A stretch of 5,238 nt of DNA from Porticoccus sp041581635 (GTDB lineage: Bacteria > Pseudomonadota > Gammaproteobacteria > Pseudomonadales > Porticoccaceae), in NCBI GenBank assembly GCA_041581635.1, contig JBFICW010000061.1, positions 1-5,238 on the forward strand, written 5' to 3'. How positions within the stretch are numbered: the stretch's first letter is position 1; each line of letters opens with the position of its first letter. The position numbers and the translations under genes were made by a program. The notes beneath the pieces are model-generated. The model was not told where the DNA came from. It saw only the letters and a list, made by a program, of their open reading frames with translations, and made no database searches. This document shows, piece after piece, positions 1 through 5,187 of the stretch.

Positions 1-423
1 ATAGTCGACGGCCTCTTTTGCTGTCGGATGATTGCGCAGGCTGCTCCGGTAAAAGCGGTCTGCCTGGTCCATGAGTTCGTATAGTGCTTTGCGTCGTTGA
101 CTGGCGGCATCGTTGTGGCTGACTTCGCGGGGCACTTCCAGCCCCACGTGTTTGGCAAGATTTTCAACGGCTTCAGGAAAGGAAACACGGTCAAAGTCGA
201 TGACGAACCCAATGGCGTTGCCGCCGGCCCCACAACCAAAGCAGTAGTAGAATTGTTTGTCCTGGCTGACGGTGAATGAAGGGGATTTTTCATCGTGAAA
301 GGGGCAGCATGCAGAGTGATTTTTGCCTGATTTTCTTAGGTCCAGGCGGATGCCCACCACATCGACAATGTCAATCCGATCAAGGACGTCATCGATGAAG
401 CTTTGTGGGATTCTACCTGCCAT
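1..423 (-). CDS. dnaG: DNA primase DnaG, N-terminal part (cut by window edge)
   Basis: Primase makes the RNA primers for replication and works with the DnaB helicase at the fork. Only the first 141 residues are in the window; the reading frame is open to position 1. The CHC2 zinc-binding domain is complete: C40, H43, C61 and C64, in the context CCPFHDEKSPSF and YYCFGCGAGGN, at the same numbering I recall for E. coli DnaG. The N-terminus (MAGRIPQSFIDDVLDRIDIVDVV) is typical of the family. The start is ATG at 421-423. An in-frame stop lies upstream with no other start codon between, so the start is secure, although the Shine-Dalgarno is weak (AGAGA). It is third in the minus-strand order rpsU, yqeY, dnaG, the classic macromolecular-synthesis operon. 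rpoD would be expected next, outside the window. The TOPRIM catalytic and helicase-binding domains cannot be assessed. Confidence 0.97.
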   Translation of the reverse strand, partial: MAGRIPQSFIDDVLDRIDIVDVVGIRLDLRKSGKNHSACCPFHDEKSPSFTVSQDKQFYYCFGCGAGGNAIGFVIDFDRVSFPEAVENLAKHVGLEVPREVSHNDAASQRRKALYELMDQADRFYRSSLRNHPTAKEAVDY

Positions 424-482
424 GGAGGTCTCTGATTTCGCCGTCGTAGGTTATTGGATAATCCGGACAGCTTAATGGGATT

Positions 483-513
483 AACATAGCAATAGAATAG
501 CTAACCCTATCAA
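483..513 (-). promoter_or_regulatory. possible weak promoter for dnaG
   Basis: On the minus strand a TTGATA box (508-513) is followed after 19 nt by TATGTT (483-488), which is preceded by TG in the extended -10 position. The long spacer weakens the call; the extended -10 partly compensates. It would let dnaG be transcribed independently of rpsU and yqeY, as a secondary promoter would. This is motif reading only. Confidence 0.25.
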
Positions 514-631
514 TTTTGTTTTTGCAGACAACGGTTAACTAGTTGGATGTTTATTTCGTGGTTAAGCAAAGTCGGAGGACATGCGAATACTTAAGGTCGG
601 CGATGACCTGCGGGGCTTTAGTCGTGAAGTC

Positions 632-651
632 AGGCACCTTGAAAGGTGCCT
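632..651 (-). terminator. hairpin between yqeY and dnaG, possible attenuator
   Basis: An inverted repeat with arms AGGCACCTT and AAGGTGCCT lies about 30 nt past the yqeY stop. A realistic fold is an 8-bp stem with a 4-nt loop. In the minus direction the bases after the stem are TGACTTCACG, without a T run, so it is not a textbook intrinsic terminator. It could be a weak or Rho-assisted terminator, an RNA-processing site, or a 3' end stabiliser for the rpsU-yqeY message. The structure is clear in the sequence; its role is inferred. Confidence 0.4.
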
Positions 652-681
652 TAACTAAAACAGCGATCTTTTGTTGTGAGC

Positions 682-1131
682 CTAACCGAGTTTGGCTTTG
701 ATCATTCCGCTGACCGCGCCTACATCAGCGCGGCCCTGAATTTTTGGCTTGAGAATGCCCATAACCTTGCCCATATCGCGCATAGATTCTGCGCCGGAGG
801 AGGCAATGGCCTCATCAATCATGCCGGTGAGTTCTTCTTCGCTCAGCGCCTCGGGCAAAAACTCTTGAATGACTTCAATTTCTGCCTGCTCTTTGTCGGC
901 CAGTTCCTGGCGTCCAGCACTCTCGAATTGGCTGATAGAATCGCGGCGTTGTTTGACCATCTTATCCAGCACCGCAAGCAGCCTGGCATCGTCAACTTCA
1001 ATACGCTCGTCTACTTCAATGCGCTTGATCTCTGCTTGAATGAGACGGATAGCGCTTAGGCGCTCTTTAGCCTTCGCGCGCATGGCATCTTTCATTGCAC
1101 TGGTGACTTGGCTTTTCAGCGATTCGCCCAT
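682..1131 (-). CDS. yqeY: GatB/YqeY domain protein
   Basis: The 149-residue protein matches the usual length and pattern of the YqeY family. Its all-helical fold is related to the tail domain of GatB, the tRNA-dependent amidotransferase subunit, so tRNA binding is suspected, but the cellular role is not established. Visible family signatures are RLIQAEIKRIEVDER near residue 30, KQRRDSISQFESAGR at 60-74, IQEFLPEALSEEEL at 88-101, and the tail segment DMGKVMGILKPKIQGR at 119-134, ending GMIKAKLG. The charged sequence suggests a soluble cytoplasmic protein. ATG at 1129-1131 has a good Shine-Dalgarno GAGGA (1139-1143) 7 nt upstream. It sits between rpsU and dnaG, as in Pseudomonas and many other proteobacteria. 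A terminator-like hairpin in the 108-nt gap from rpsU means it may be read at a lower level than rpsU. In-frame near-repeated codons (IEVDER/IEVDDA) match the normal family sequence. Confidence 0.93.
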   Translation of the reverse strand: MGESLKSQVTSAMKDAMRAKAKERLSAIRLIQAEIKRIEVDERIEVDDARLLAVLDKMVKQRRDSISQFESAGRQELADKEQAEIEVIQEFLPEALSEEELTGMIDEAIASSGAESMRDMGKVMGILKPKIQGRADVGAVSGMIKAKLG

Positions 1132-1176
1132 GACTTATTCCTCAAGCAGACTTTTTATAAAAAATATTTCTAACGC

Positions 1177-1201
1177 AAAAAGCGCCGACATTGCGGCGCT
1201 T
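1177..1201 (-). terminator. rpsU-yqeY hairpin with short T run, partial terminator
   Basis: On the minus strand AAGCGCCG and CGGCGCTT form an 8-bp GC-rich stem around a 6-nt loop (1180-1201). The stem runs into a five-T stretch that starts inside its last two bases and is broken by GCG. It lies about 40 nt past the rpsU stop and about 45 nt before the yqeY start. The short T run suggests partial read-through. In E. coli a terminator at the equivalent place (T1, between rpsU and dnaG) keeps primase below S21; the same job is inferred here. Confidence 0.72.
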
Positions 1202-1239
1202 CAAGGATAGGCGGTACGGCCTAGTAAATCAGTAAAGAT

Positions 1240-1455
1240 TTAGTAGAGGCGTACAAACTTTTTGGTTTCGCGAGACTGCTTCTTAGCGTGACGCTTAACA
1301 GCAGCGGCAGCCTTACGTTTGCGCTCCCAAGTAGGTTTCTCGTAGAACTCACGGCGACGAACTTCTGCCAATACACCAGCTTTCTCACAAGAACGCTTGA
1401 AACGACGTAGAGCCACATCAAAAGGCTCGTTTTCTTTAACGCGAACGAAGGGCAT
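1240..1455 (-). CDS. rpsU: 30S ribosomal protein bS21
   Basis: The 71-residue basic protein is bS21, a small-subunit protein near the anti-Shine-Dalgarno end of 16S rRNA that helps initiate translation. It is recognised from ENEPFDVALRRFKRSCEKAG at 8-27 and LAEVRRREFYEKPT at 29-42, followed by an Arg/Lys-rich helix (ERKRKAAAAVKRHAKK) and the usual C-terminal RLY. Length equals that of the E. coli protein. The reading frame stays open further upstream, but the true start is ATG at 1453-1455: the protein then begins MPFVRVKENE as the family does, with AGAGG 4 nt before the ATG. Residue 43 is Trp where I recall small or polar residues in E. coli and Pseudomonas; this is minor. It is the first gene of the minus-strand operon, diverges from tsaD, has a strong upstream promoter, and is followed by a partial terminator. 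Confidence 0.98.
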   Translation of the reverse strand: MPFVRVKENEPFDVALRRFKRSCEKAGVLAEVRRREFYEKPTWERKRKAAAAVKRHAKKQSRETKKFVRLY

Positions 1456-1488
1456 GTAACCTCTATCCTGTTGTCTTAAGTTTTTGTT

Positions 1489-1498
1489 TCGGTACCGA
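1489..1498. repeat. 10-bp perfect palindrome in the rpsU leader
   Basis: TCGGTACCGA is a perfect palindrome inside the predicted 5' leader of rpsU, about 34 nt before its start codon and downstream of the promoter. It has no loop, so it is a poor RNA hairpin and would suit a dimeric DNA-binding protein better. One short palindrome may be chance. Confidence 0.3.
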
Positions 1499-1517
1499 GT
1501 TAACGGCACAACTTCAA

Positions 1518-1554
1518 GGGCGCGTATTCTATACATATCCTCGGGTAGTTGCAA
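1518..1554 (-). promoter_or_regulatory. rpsU operon promoter, sigma-70 type
   Basis: On the minus strand TTGCAA (1549-1554) and TAGAAT (1526-1531) are separated by exactly 17 nt. They match the consensus -35 and -10 boxes at four and five of six positions. Transcription should start near 1518-1520, giving a leader of roughly 65 nt. The bases just after the -10 box (ACGCGCCC) form a GC-rich discriminator, typical of ribosomal promoters repressed by ppGpp and DksA. AAAAGTTTT just upstream of the -35 box may act as an UP-like element. The boxes are seen; growth-rate control is inferred. Confidence 0.65.
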
Positions 1555-1606
1555 AACTTTTGTCGGTCGCTGTCGAGGCCGCTAACTGCATGAATTTGGG
1601 GTGTTT

Positions 1607-1634
1607 TTAACGTATGATTTCGGCATCTTAAAAA
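1607..1634 (+). promoter_or_regulatory. possible promoter of the tsaD-folB-folK operon
   Basis: A promoter for the plus-strand genes must lie in the 215-nt divergent gap. The best -10 is TATGAT (1613-1618), five of six matches, but no good -35 stands 16-18 nt upstream. An alternative pairing is TTAACG (1607-1612), 16 nt, TAAAAA (1629-1634), four of six at each box. Neither is strong, consistent with modest expression of tsaD. The exact position is uncertain. Confidence 0.3.
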
Positions 1635-1670
1635 TCAGCCAGAAACAATGTTTAACGTGAGCTTCAGATA

Positions 1671-2708
1671 ATGCGCGTATTGGGAATAGAAACCTCCTGT
1701 GATGAAACAGGCGTTGCTGTCTACGATAGCGAGCAGGGCTTGCTGGCGCATACACTTTATAGTCAGGTCGCGGTTCATGCTGAGTATGGTGGCGTTGTTC
1801 CTGAACTGGCCTCCAGAGATCATGTTCGTAAGTTGTTACCTTTGATTCGCGAAGTGCTGGCTGAAGCTCATCTCACATCAGCTGATATTCAGGGCATAGC
1901 CTATACCTCAGGCCCGGGCCTGATAGGTGCGCTGATGGTGGGTGCAAGCATGGGGCGCTCTCTGGCCTATGCCTGGCAGGTGCCCGCCATAGGCGTTCAC
2001 CATATGGAAGGTCATCTACTGGCCCCGATGTTGGAAGATAACCCACCAGAATTTCCTTTTGTGGCGCTCTTGGTCTCGGGAGGTCACACCCAATTGGTTG
2101 AAGTAAAGGGAATTGGTCAGTACCAGATTCTCGGTGAGTCTCTGGACGATGCCGCAGGCGAAGCTTTTGACAAGGCGGCCAAAATGCTCGATCTGGATTA
2201 TCCCGGTGGCCCCGAGATCGCAAAGCTGGCAATGCAAGGCGATGCCCGTCGATTCCGGTTTCCAAGGCCCATGACAGATCGGCCGGGATTGGATTTTAGT
2301 TTTTCCGGACTAAAAACATTTACTTTAAACACCATTGCTGAACACCGTGGTGATGATGTGCTGCCTGATGATCAGACGATGGCGGATATCGCCTGTGCCT
2401 TTCAGGAGGCGGTGGTGGATACTCTGGCGATCAAATGCCGACGAGCACTTGAGCAGACCGGATTGAAGACCTTAATTATTGCCGGGGGTGTCTCAGCTAA
2501 TACTCGGTTGCGAGAGAGGCTGTCAGAGGCGTTGGCTAAGGTGGGCGGCGAGGTCTTCTATGCCCGCCATGAATTTTGTACAGACAATGGTGCCATGATT
2601 GCGTATGCAGGCTGCCAGCGCCTCTTGGCGGGCCAAGAGGAAGGTTTAACTATTTCAGCAAAGCCTCGTTGGCCCATGGATACGTTGCCAGCCTTGGTGG
2701 AGGGGTAA
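1671..2708 (+). CDS. tsaD: tRNA N6-adenosine threonylcarbamoyltransferase TsaD
   Basis: TsaD transfers the threonylcarbamoyl group from threonylcarbamoyl-AMP to A37 of tRNAs reading ANN codons, making t6A with TsaB and TsaE after TsaC/TsaC2 forms the intermediate. The 345-residue protein has the usual length and an ASKHA ATPase fold. Visible are the N-terminal MRVLGIETSCDETGVAVYD, TSGPGLIGALMVG at 79-91, the metal-binding HHMEGH at 110-115 (H111 and H115), VSGGHTQLV at 135-143, GESLDDAAGEAFDKAAKML at 155-173, the nucleotide-binding AGGVSANTRLRERL at 271-284, and TDNGAMIA at 304-311, whose D305 should be the third metal ligand. The start fits the family exactly, although its Shine-Dalgarno is poor. 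It diverges from rpsU, a widely conserved arrangement, and leads the plus-strand cluster; folB starts 4 nt after its stop. A 9-bp inverted repeat lies in its last 90 nt. Confidence 0.98.
   Translation: MRVLGIETSCDETGVAVYDSEQGLLAHTLYSQVAVHAEYGGVVPELASRDHVRKLLPLIREVLAEAHLTSADIQGIAYTSGPGLIGALMVGASMGRSLAYAWQVPAIGVHHMEGHLLAPMLEDNPPEFPFVALLVSGGHTQLVEVKGIGQYQILGESLDDAAGEAFDKAAKMLDLDYPGGPEIAKLAMQGDARRFRFPRPMTDRPGLDFSFSGLKTFTLNTIAEHRGDDVLPDDQTMADIACAFQEAVVDTLAIKCRRALEQTGLKTLIIAGGVSANTRLRERLSEALAKVGGEVFYARHEFCTDNGAMIAYAGCQRLLAGQEEGLTISAKPRWPMDTLPALVEG
2621..2640 (+). repeat. 9-bp inverted repeat inside the 3' end of tsaD
   Basis: CCTCTTGGC and GCCAAGAGG are perfectly complementary arms separated by two bases, and fold as an 8-bp stem with a 4-nt loop. 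The repeat lies within tsaD coding sequence, about 68 nt before its stop and about 72 nt before folB. No T run follows, so it is unlikely to be a terminator. It might affect RNA stability or ribosome pausing, or be a coding coincidence. Confidence 0.45.
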
Positions 2709-2712
2709 AGCT

Positions 2713-3069
2713 ATGGATATTGTGTATATCAATGACCTCAAGATAGACACCATTATTGGTATTTACGATTGGGAGCGAGAAGTCCGTCAGACCATTAGTC
2801 TCGACCTCGAAATGGGAACCGATATCCGCAAGGCCGCCGAGACGGATGATATTCAGTACGCGCTGGACTACAAAGCGGTGTCAAAACGATTAATCGATTT
2901 TATCGAAGGCAGTGAGTTTTTACTGGTTGAAACGATGTCTGAGCAAGTGGCCGATATTATCCGCAAGGAATTTAATGTTCCCTGGTTGCGGCTGCGGATC
3001 GGTAAACCGGGTGCTATTCGTGGTGCGCGTGATGTGGGTATTGTCATTGAACGTGGAGAGCGCTGCTGA
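2713..3069 (+). CDS. folB: dihydroneopterin aldolase FolB
   Basis: FolB cleaves 7,8-dihydroneopterin to 6-hydroxymethyl-7,8-dihydropterin and glycolaldehyde in tetrahydrofolate synthesis, and can epimerise the substrate. It acts as a homo-octamer in the cytoplasm. The 118-residue length fits the family. Key features are IIGIYDWEREVRQ at 14-26 (E21), ALDYKAV at 50-56 (Y53), FLLVETMSEQVA at 69-80 (E73, which binds the pterin ring) and IGKPGAIRGARDVGI at 96-110 (K98, catalytic lysine). These correspond to the active-site Glu, Tyr, Glu and Lys of known aldolases, so activity is expected. The ATG has a strong Shine-Dalgarno, GGAGGGG (2699-2705), 7 nt upstream and inside the end of tsaD. Its TGA overlaps the folK-like ATG (TGATG), so translational coupling is likely. 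The paralogue FolX is a less likely identity, given the folK-like neighbour. Confidence 0.96.
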   Translation: MDIVYINDLKIDTIIGIYDWEREVRQTISLDLEMGTDIRKAAETDDIQYALDYKAVSKRLIDFIEGSEFLLVETMSEQVADIIRKEFNVPWLRLRIGKPGAIRGARDVGIVIERGERC

Positions 3070-3602
3070 TGGCGCGTGTTTATCTTAGCCTTGGCAGTAA
3101 CATTGAACAGCAGCGTTACCTTACCGCAGCACTGGACGCACTGAGTGACCAGTTTGGTGAATTGTTGATTTCGTCAGTCTATGAAAGTGTTTCCGTGGGG
3201 TTTGATGGGGATAATTTTTATAATCTGGTGGTGGGTCTCGATACCGAGCTCAGTGTTGGTAATTTGTCCGCCAATTTAAAAGCGCTTGAGGATCAACATG
3301 GTCGCCGCCGGGATTGTCCCCGCTTTAGTGCGCGTACATTGGATATTGATATCCTGACGTATGATGAGAGGACTGGCTGCGTAGAGGGTATTCTATTACC
3401 TCGTCAGGAAATTCTGGAAAATGCGTTTGTGTTATTGCCCTTGGCTGAACTGGTTCCCGAGGAAAGGCATCCGGTCGTTGGTCTGAGCTATATCGACTTG
3501 TGGCAGGATTATGATCAGGCCAGCCAGTCTCTATGGCCCGTTGATTTTAGTTGGCGAGGCTCTGAACTCTCTCGATCGTCGAGCAGTGCGGCCGAGCAAT
3601 AA
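3069..3602 (+). CDS. folK: HPPK-family protein (folK-like), divergent active site
   Basis: The family transfers pyrophosphate from ATP to 6-hydroxymethyl-dihydropterin, the step after FolB. The 177-residue protein has the family start VYLSLGSNI (4-12), a YNLVVGL segment (51-57), and the core RTLDIDIL at 89-96 with the two magnesium-binding aspartates D92 and D94. R79 and R81 match arginines in E. coli. By hand alignment to E. coli numbering from memory, W89 becomes F86, R110 becomes G107, H115 becomes R112 and R121 becomes N118, so several nucleotide- or pterin-binding residues are replaced. The protein also has a tail past the usual length, ending SRSSSSAAEQ. The start overlaps the folB stop by one base. 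It may be a working variant enzyme or a second, specialised copy, with a canonical folK elsewhere in the genome, often near panB-panC. Family membership is firm; activity is less so. Confidence 0.88.
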   Translation: MARVYLSLGSNIEQQRYLTAALDALSDQFGELLISSVYESVSVGFDGDNFYNLVVGLDTELSVGNLSANLKALEDQHGRRRDCPRFSARTLDIDILTYDERTGCVEGILLPRQEILENAFVLLPLAELVPEERHPVVGLSYIDLWQDYDQASQSLWPVDFSWRGSELSRSSSSAAEQ

Positions 3603-3618
3603 TACAGGAGTAATAGGG

Positions 3619-4779
3619 ATGTCGATGCCAAGACGTATTTCACGATGTTTCAATATTGACGACCTTCGCACGGTTGCCAAGGGGCGGCTACCCGAGTCAC
3701 TGTTTGCCTATATTGACGGCGGTTCGGACGATGAGCAGACGCTCAGGCGAAATACCTCTACGTTTGACCGCTATGACCTCATACAACGAGCATTGGTCGA
3801 TGTATCTCAAATAGATCTTTCAACTACGGTGCTGGGTAAAAAAATTGATTGGCCGGTCATTTGTGCCCCTACGGGAATGACCCGAATGTTCCATTATCAG
3901 GGTGAAAAGGCGGTGGCCCGAGAGGCTGCAAAAAGTGGTACGTTTTATTCGCTGTCTACCTTGGCAACCACCAGTATAGAAGAGGTAGGGGCCGAAACGG
4001 ATGGCCCAAAAATGTTTCAGGTCTACGTTCACCGGGATCGAGAGTTAAGCCGCGAATTTGTGCAGCGAGCCAAGACATCAGGTTTTGATGCACTCTGTCT
4101 TACCGTGGATTTGCCTGCACACGGAAATAGAGAGCGTGATCTACGTACGGGCATGACGCTTCCTCCCAAATTAACCCTTAAAAGTATATTGGATGTGTTG
4201 GTTCATCCAGCTTGGGTATACCGTTATCTCACCAGTGATCCCATTGTTCTGGCCAATGTGGAGCACAAGATCAGCGAGGGTACTGGCGAGGTATCGAATT
4301 TGTTGCAGTATGTGGCGAACCAGTTTGACCCCACGGTGACCTGGAAGGATGCAGAATGGATGATGTCTGAATGGCAGGGGCCCTTTGTGTTAAAGGGTAT
4401 TATGTCAGTGGACGATGCAAAGAGAGCCGTTGAACTTGGTGCTTCCGCTATTGTTATTTCAAACCACGGTGGTCGCCAACTGGACAGCTCTCCGGCACCC
4501 TTTGATGTCTTGCCGGATATTGTCGATGCCGTCGGTGGGCAAATTGAGATTATTCTCGATGGCGGCATCCGTCGAGGTACCCATGTGTTGAAGGCGATGG
4601 CTCTCGGTGCCACAGCCTGCATGGTGGGCCGGCCATACCTCTATGGACTGGCCGCTGGCGGTCAGCCGGGTGTGGCCAGAGCGTTGAGCTTACTGCGAAC
4701 AGAAATTGAGCTGGATATGAAGCTCATGGGTTGTAAAGACCTGTCTGACGTCACCCCGGATTGCCTGCGCAAAAGATAG
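3619..4779 (+). CDS. FMN-dependent alpha-hydroxy-acid dehydrogenase, LldD-like
   Basis: This 386-residue protein belongs to the L-lactate dehydrogenase/glycolate oxidase/mandelate dehydrogenase family, which oxidises 2-hydroxy acids to 2-keto acids through FMN. Aligned by eye to plant glycolate oxidase, the active site is complete: Y31 (YIDGGSDDE), Y136 (QVYVHRD), D164 and R171 (TVDLPAHGNRERD), K259 (LKGI), H283, the catalytic base, and R286 in SNHGGRQLD, then phosphate-binding DGGIRRG at 314-320 and GRPYLYGLA at 337-345. NNFDP/TWKD-type sequence near 234-246 and the C-terminus resemble E. coli LldD most, so a respiratory-chain-linked membrane-associated enzyme is plausible. Substrate is undecided. 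The frame is open upstream into folK, but ATG 3619 has AGGAG (3606-3610) 8 nt before it and a proper family N-terminus. It lies 16 nt after the folK stop, so it is probably co-transcribed. No lactate permease or LldR regulator is seen nearby. Confidence 0.93.
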   Translation: MSMPRRISRCFNIDDLRTVAKGRLPESLFAYIDGGSDDEQTLRRNTSTFDRYDLIQRALVDVSQIDLSTTVLGKKIDWPVICAPTGMTRMFHYQGEKAVAREAAKSGTFYSLSTLATTSIEEVGAETDGPKMFQVYVHRDRELSREFVQRAKTSGFDALCLTVDLPAHGNRERDLRTGMTLPPKLTLKSILDVLVHPAWVYRYLTSDPIVLANVEHKISEGTGEVSNLLQYVANQFDPTVTWKDAEWMMSEWQGPFVLKGIMSVDDAKRAVELGASAIVISNHGGRQLDSSPAPFDVLPDIVDAVGGQIEIILDGGIRRGTHVLKAMALGATACMVGRPYLYGLAAGGQPGVARALSLLRTEIELDMKLMGCKDLSDVTPDCLRKR

Positions 4780-4813
4780 GCAAGCTTAAACTTTCTGCCG
4801 AATATTGGGAGTA

Positions 4814-5137
4814 CTACTCAGCACAGTCGATACAGAGGTGTGTGTAGGGTACAGCTTCAAGTCGTTTGAGGGATATATCTTCGCCGCAGTTGCTACAGCG
4901 GGTGTAATCACCAGATGCCATCCGTTCGAGTGCTTGGTTGATCTGGGTGAGCTCATTTCGCGATTCGTTACCAATGGCTTGCAGTACTTCATCATTTTGC
5001 CGTTCTTGTGCTTGCTCAGACCAGTCGGGAGAGTGCTCAGCCGTCATCCCTGTTTTTACACGAGAGATACGTTGCATCAGCACGTCTCTGCGCGATTCCA
5101 GGCTTTTCTTAATGCCGATCAGCTCTGAGTTGTTCAT
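4814..5137 (-). CDS. short DksA/TraR-type zinc-finger protein
   Basis: DksA-family proteins insert a coiled-coil into the RNA polymerase secondary channel and, often with ppGpp, alter promoter choice. This 107-residue member has helical charged segments at about 4-30 and 42-74, a loop between them, then a four-cysteine zinc finger: C81, C84, C102 and C105 in CSNCGEDISL and LCIDCAE. It ends two residues after the last cysteine, so the C-terminal helix of E. coli DksA (151 residues) is absent. The tip reads DWSEQA (38-43) where E. coli has D-x-x-D-x-A: D38 and A43 are kept, and the second aspartate is Glu (E41). Start ATG (5135-5137) has AGGG 7 nt upstream. It converges with the LldD-like gene, the stops being 34 nt apart with no clear terminator between. 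It is not the main dksA; a full-length copy is expected elsewhere. Confidence 0.9.
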   Translation of the reverse strand: MNNSELIGIKKSLESRRDVLMQRISRVKTGMTAEHSPDWSEQAQERQNDEVLQAIGNESRNELTQINQALERMASGDYTRCSNCGEDISLKRLEAVPYTHLCIDCAE

Positions 5138-5158
5138 AACATATCCCTGATGTTGGTT

Positions 5159-5187
5159 TTTAAAATAGAGTGACCGGGCTTTATCAA
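5159..5187 (-). promoter_or_regulatory. possible promoter of the DksA-like gene, overlapping the upstream terminator
   Basis: On the minus strand TTGATA (5182-5187, five of six) and TTTAAA (5159-5164, four of six) are exactly 17 nt apart. Transcription would start near 5152, leaving a leader of about 15 nt that still holds the AGGG Shine-Dalgarno. The -35 box covers the loop of the upstream terminator hairpin. This follows from motif spacing only. Confidence 0.35.

Larger units (their letters stand above)
424..681. other. 258-nt yqeY-dnaG intergenic region, no convincing gene
   Basis: This gap is long for an operon. It holds a hairpin near the yqeY end (632-651) and a possible weak minus-strand promoter nearer dnaG (483-513). 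The only plus-strand reading frame of note is a 25-codon ATG frame at 581-658. Its GGAGG sits only 2 nt from the ATG, it crosses the hairpin, and it is antisense to the dnaG leader, so I do not call it a gene. The central part is AT-rich. Confidence 0.6.

Noticed and set aside
581..658. 25-codon plus-strand frame starting ATG after GGAGG, in the yqeY-dnaG gap
   Set aside because: The Shine-Dalgarno is only 2 nt from the ATG, the frame crosses the hairpin, no plus-strand promoter is evident, and the peptide has no recognisable features.
989..1020. Near-perfect 14-nt in-frame direct repeat inside yqeY, encoding IEVDER and IEVDDA
   Set aside because: The segment matches the normal sequence and length of the family at this place, so it is not an insertion or duplication.
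1456..1554. Upstream extension of the rpsU frame giving 104 residues
   Set aside because: bS21 is 71 residues and begins at 1455; the extension covers the promoter and leader.
1873..2265. 130-residue minus-strand frame inside tsaD
   Set aside because: It lies wholly opposite well-conserved tsaD codons and shows no protein-family features.
3511..3618. Upstream in-frame extension of the LldD-like protein by 36 residues
   Set aside because: It overlaps folK in another frame, lacks a ribosome site, and the family N-terminus with a good AGGAG begins at 3619.
4780..4813. Possible bidirectional terminator between the convergent LldD-like and DksA-like genes
   Set aside because: No stem longer than about five pairs and no T run was found in either direction.
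4805..5150. Plus-strand reading frames opposite the DksA-like gene
   Set aside because: They are antisense shadows; the minus-strand frame has a complete zinc finger and family features.
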